From positions 3,626 to 9,432 of the forward strand of contig DQHS01000054.1 of NCBI GenBank assembly GCA_003524365.1: a DNA stretch of 5,807 nucleotides, read 5' to 3'. The notes beneath the pieces are model-generated. The model was given only the letters and a program-made list of their open reading frames with translations, was not told the DNA's origin and ran no database searches. The position numbers and the translations under genes were made by a program. Origin of the DNA: Cellvibrio sp. (GTDB taxonomy: Bacteria; Pseudomonadota; Gammaproteobacteria; Pseudomonadales; Cellvibrionaceae). Below are positions 5,771 through 5,807 of this stretch, in pieces (the first letter of the stretch is position 1; every line of letters begins with the position of its first letter).

Positions 5771-5797
5771 TGGATACCTGCGTTCGCAGGTATGACG
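5771..5797 (+). repeat. 27-bp dispersed palindrome, copy 5
   Basis: ATACCTGCG / CGCAGGTAT with TT centre, framed by TGG and GACG. It differs from copy 3 only at the central base pair (TT against TA). It is the right partner of the second inverted pair, near the window edge. Confidence 0.85.
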
Positions 5798-5807
5798 GGA
5801 GCACTTT

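Larger units (their letters stand above)
5479..5807. other. Gene-free upstream region of the CBM6 glucanase gene
   Basis: No convincing gene lies here; the only open frames have no ribosome binding site and translate the repeats. From the glucanase outward it holds the leader with AAAGGT (5486-5491), an AT-rich stretch to about 5515 where a promoter would sit, a 9-bp direct repeat (5557-5576), a 21-bp tandem repeat (5622-5684) and two 27-bp palindromes (5721-5797). I could not find a well-spaced sigma-70 -35/-10 pair on the minus strand. Confidence 0.6.

Noticed and set aside
3006..5797. CRISPR-like array from the recurring 27-bp units
   Set aside because: Copies are in both orientations, irregularly spaced and flank genes; there are no uniform spacers or cas genes.

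Overview
The window looks like a piece of a gammaproteobacterial chromosome, most likely a polysaccharide-degrading member of Cellvibrionaceae (Cellvibrio-like). This is an inference from three things: two secreted GH16 beta-glucanases with Ser/Ala/Gly-rich linkers, a CBM6 module and a GlyGly-CTERM-like tail; a 7-TM/AraC fusion regulator; and many dispersed 27-bp palindromes of the TGGAT...ATGACG type between genes. No database search was possible.

Layout. Positions 1-342 (+) hold the C-terminal STAS domain of a SulP-type anion transporter cut by the window edge. A hairpin (367-406) follows. Positions 478-1809 (+) encode an AT-rich, membrane-anchored protein of unknown function. After a short gap with a hairpin/palindrome comes a membrane-embedded AraC-type regulator (1857-3002, +). 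It converges on two tandem minus-strand glucanase genes: 5478-4288 (signal peptide, GH16, CBM6) and then 4132-3092 (signal peptide, GH16, Ser/Ala linker, GlyGly-CTERM-like tail). A clear intrinsic terminator (4178-4221) separates the two, so they are probably not a simple operon. The last 329 bases carry no gene, but do carry short direct repeats, a 21-bp tandem repeat and an inverted pair of 27-bp palindromes.

Biology. Both glucanases have the GH16 catalytic motif WEEIDIE near the N-terminus. The segment that forms the N-terminus of Bacillus lichenases (DxFNxxxSxxWxKAxW...NVxxxxGxLxLALT) lies instead after the catalytic core. This is the natural circular permutation known from the Fibrobacter succinogenes 1,3-1,4-beta-glucanase. 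The two copies share this rearranged core but carry different C-terminal modules. One probably makes a soluble, carbohydrate-binding enzyme and the other a sorted or surface-processed enzyme. The neighbouring 7-TM/AraC protein is a plausible but unproven regulator of the pair. The longest possible reading of the downstream glucanase starts inside a repeat and runs through the terminator, so its start should be placed at 4132.
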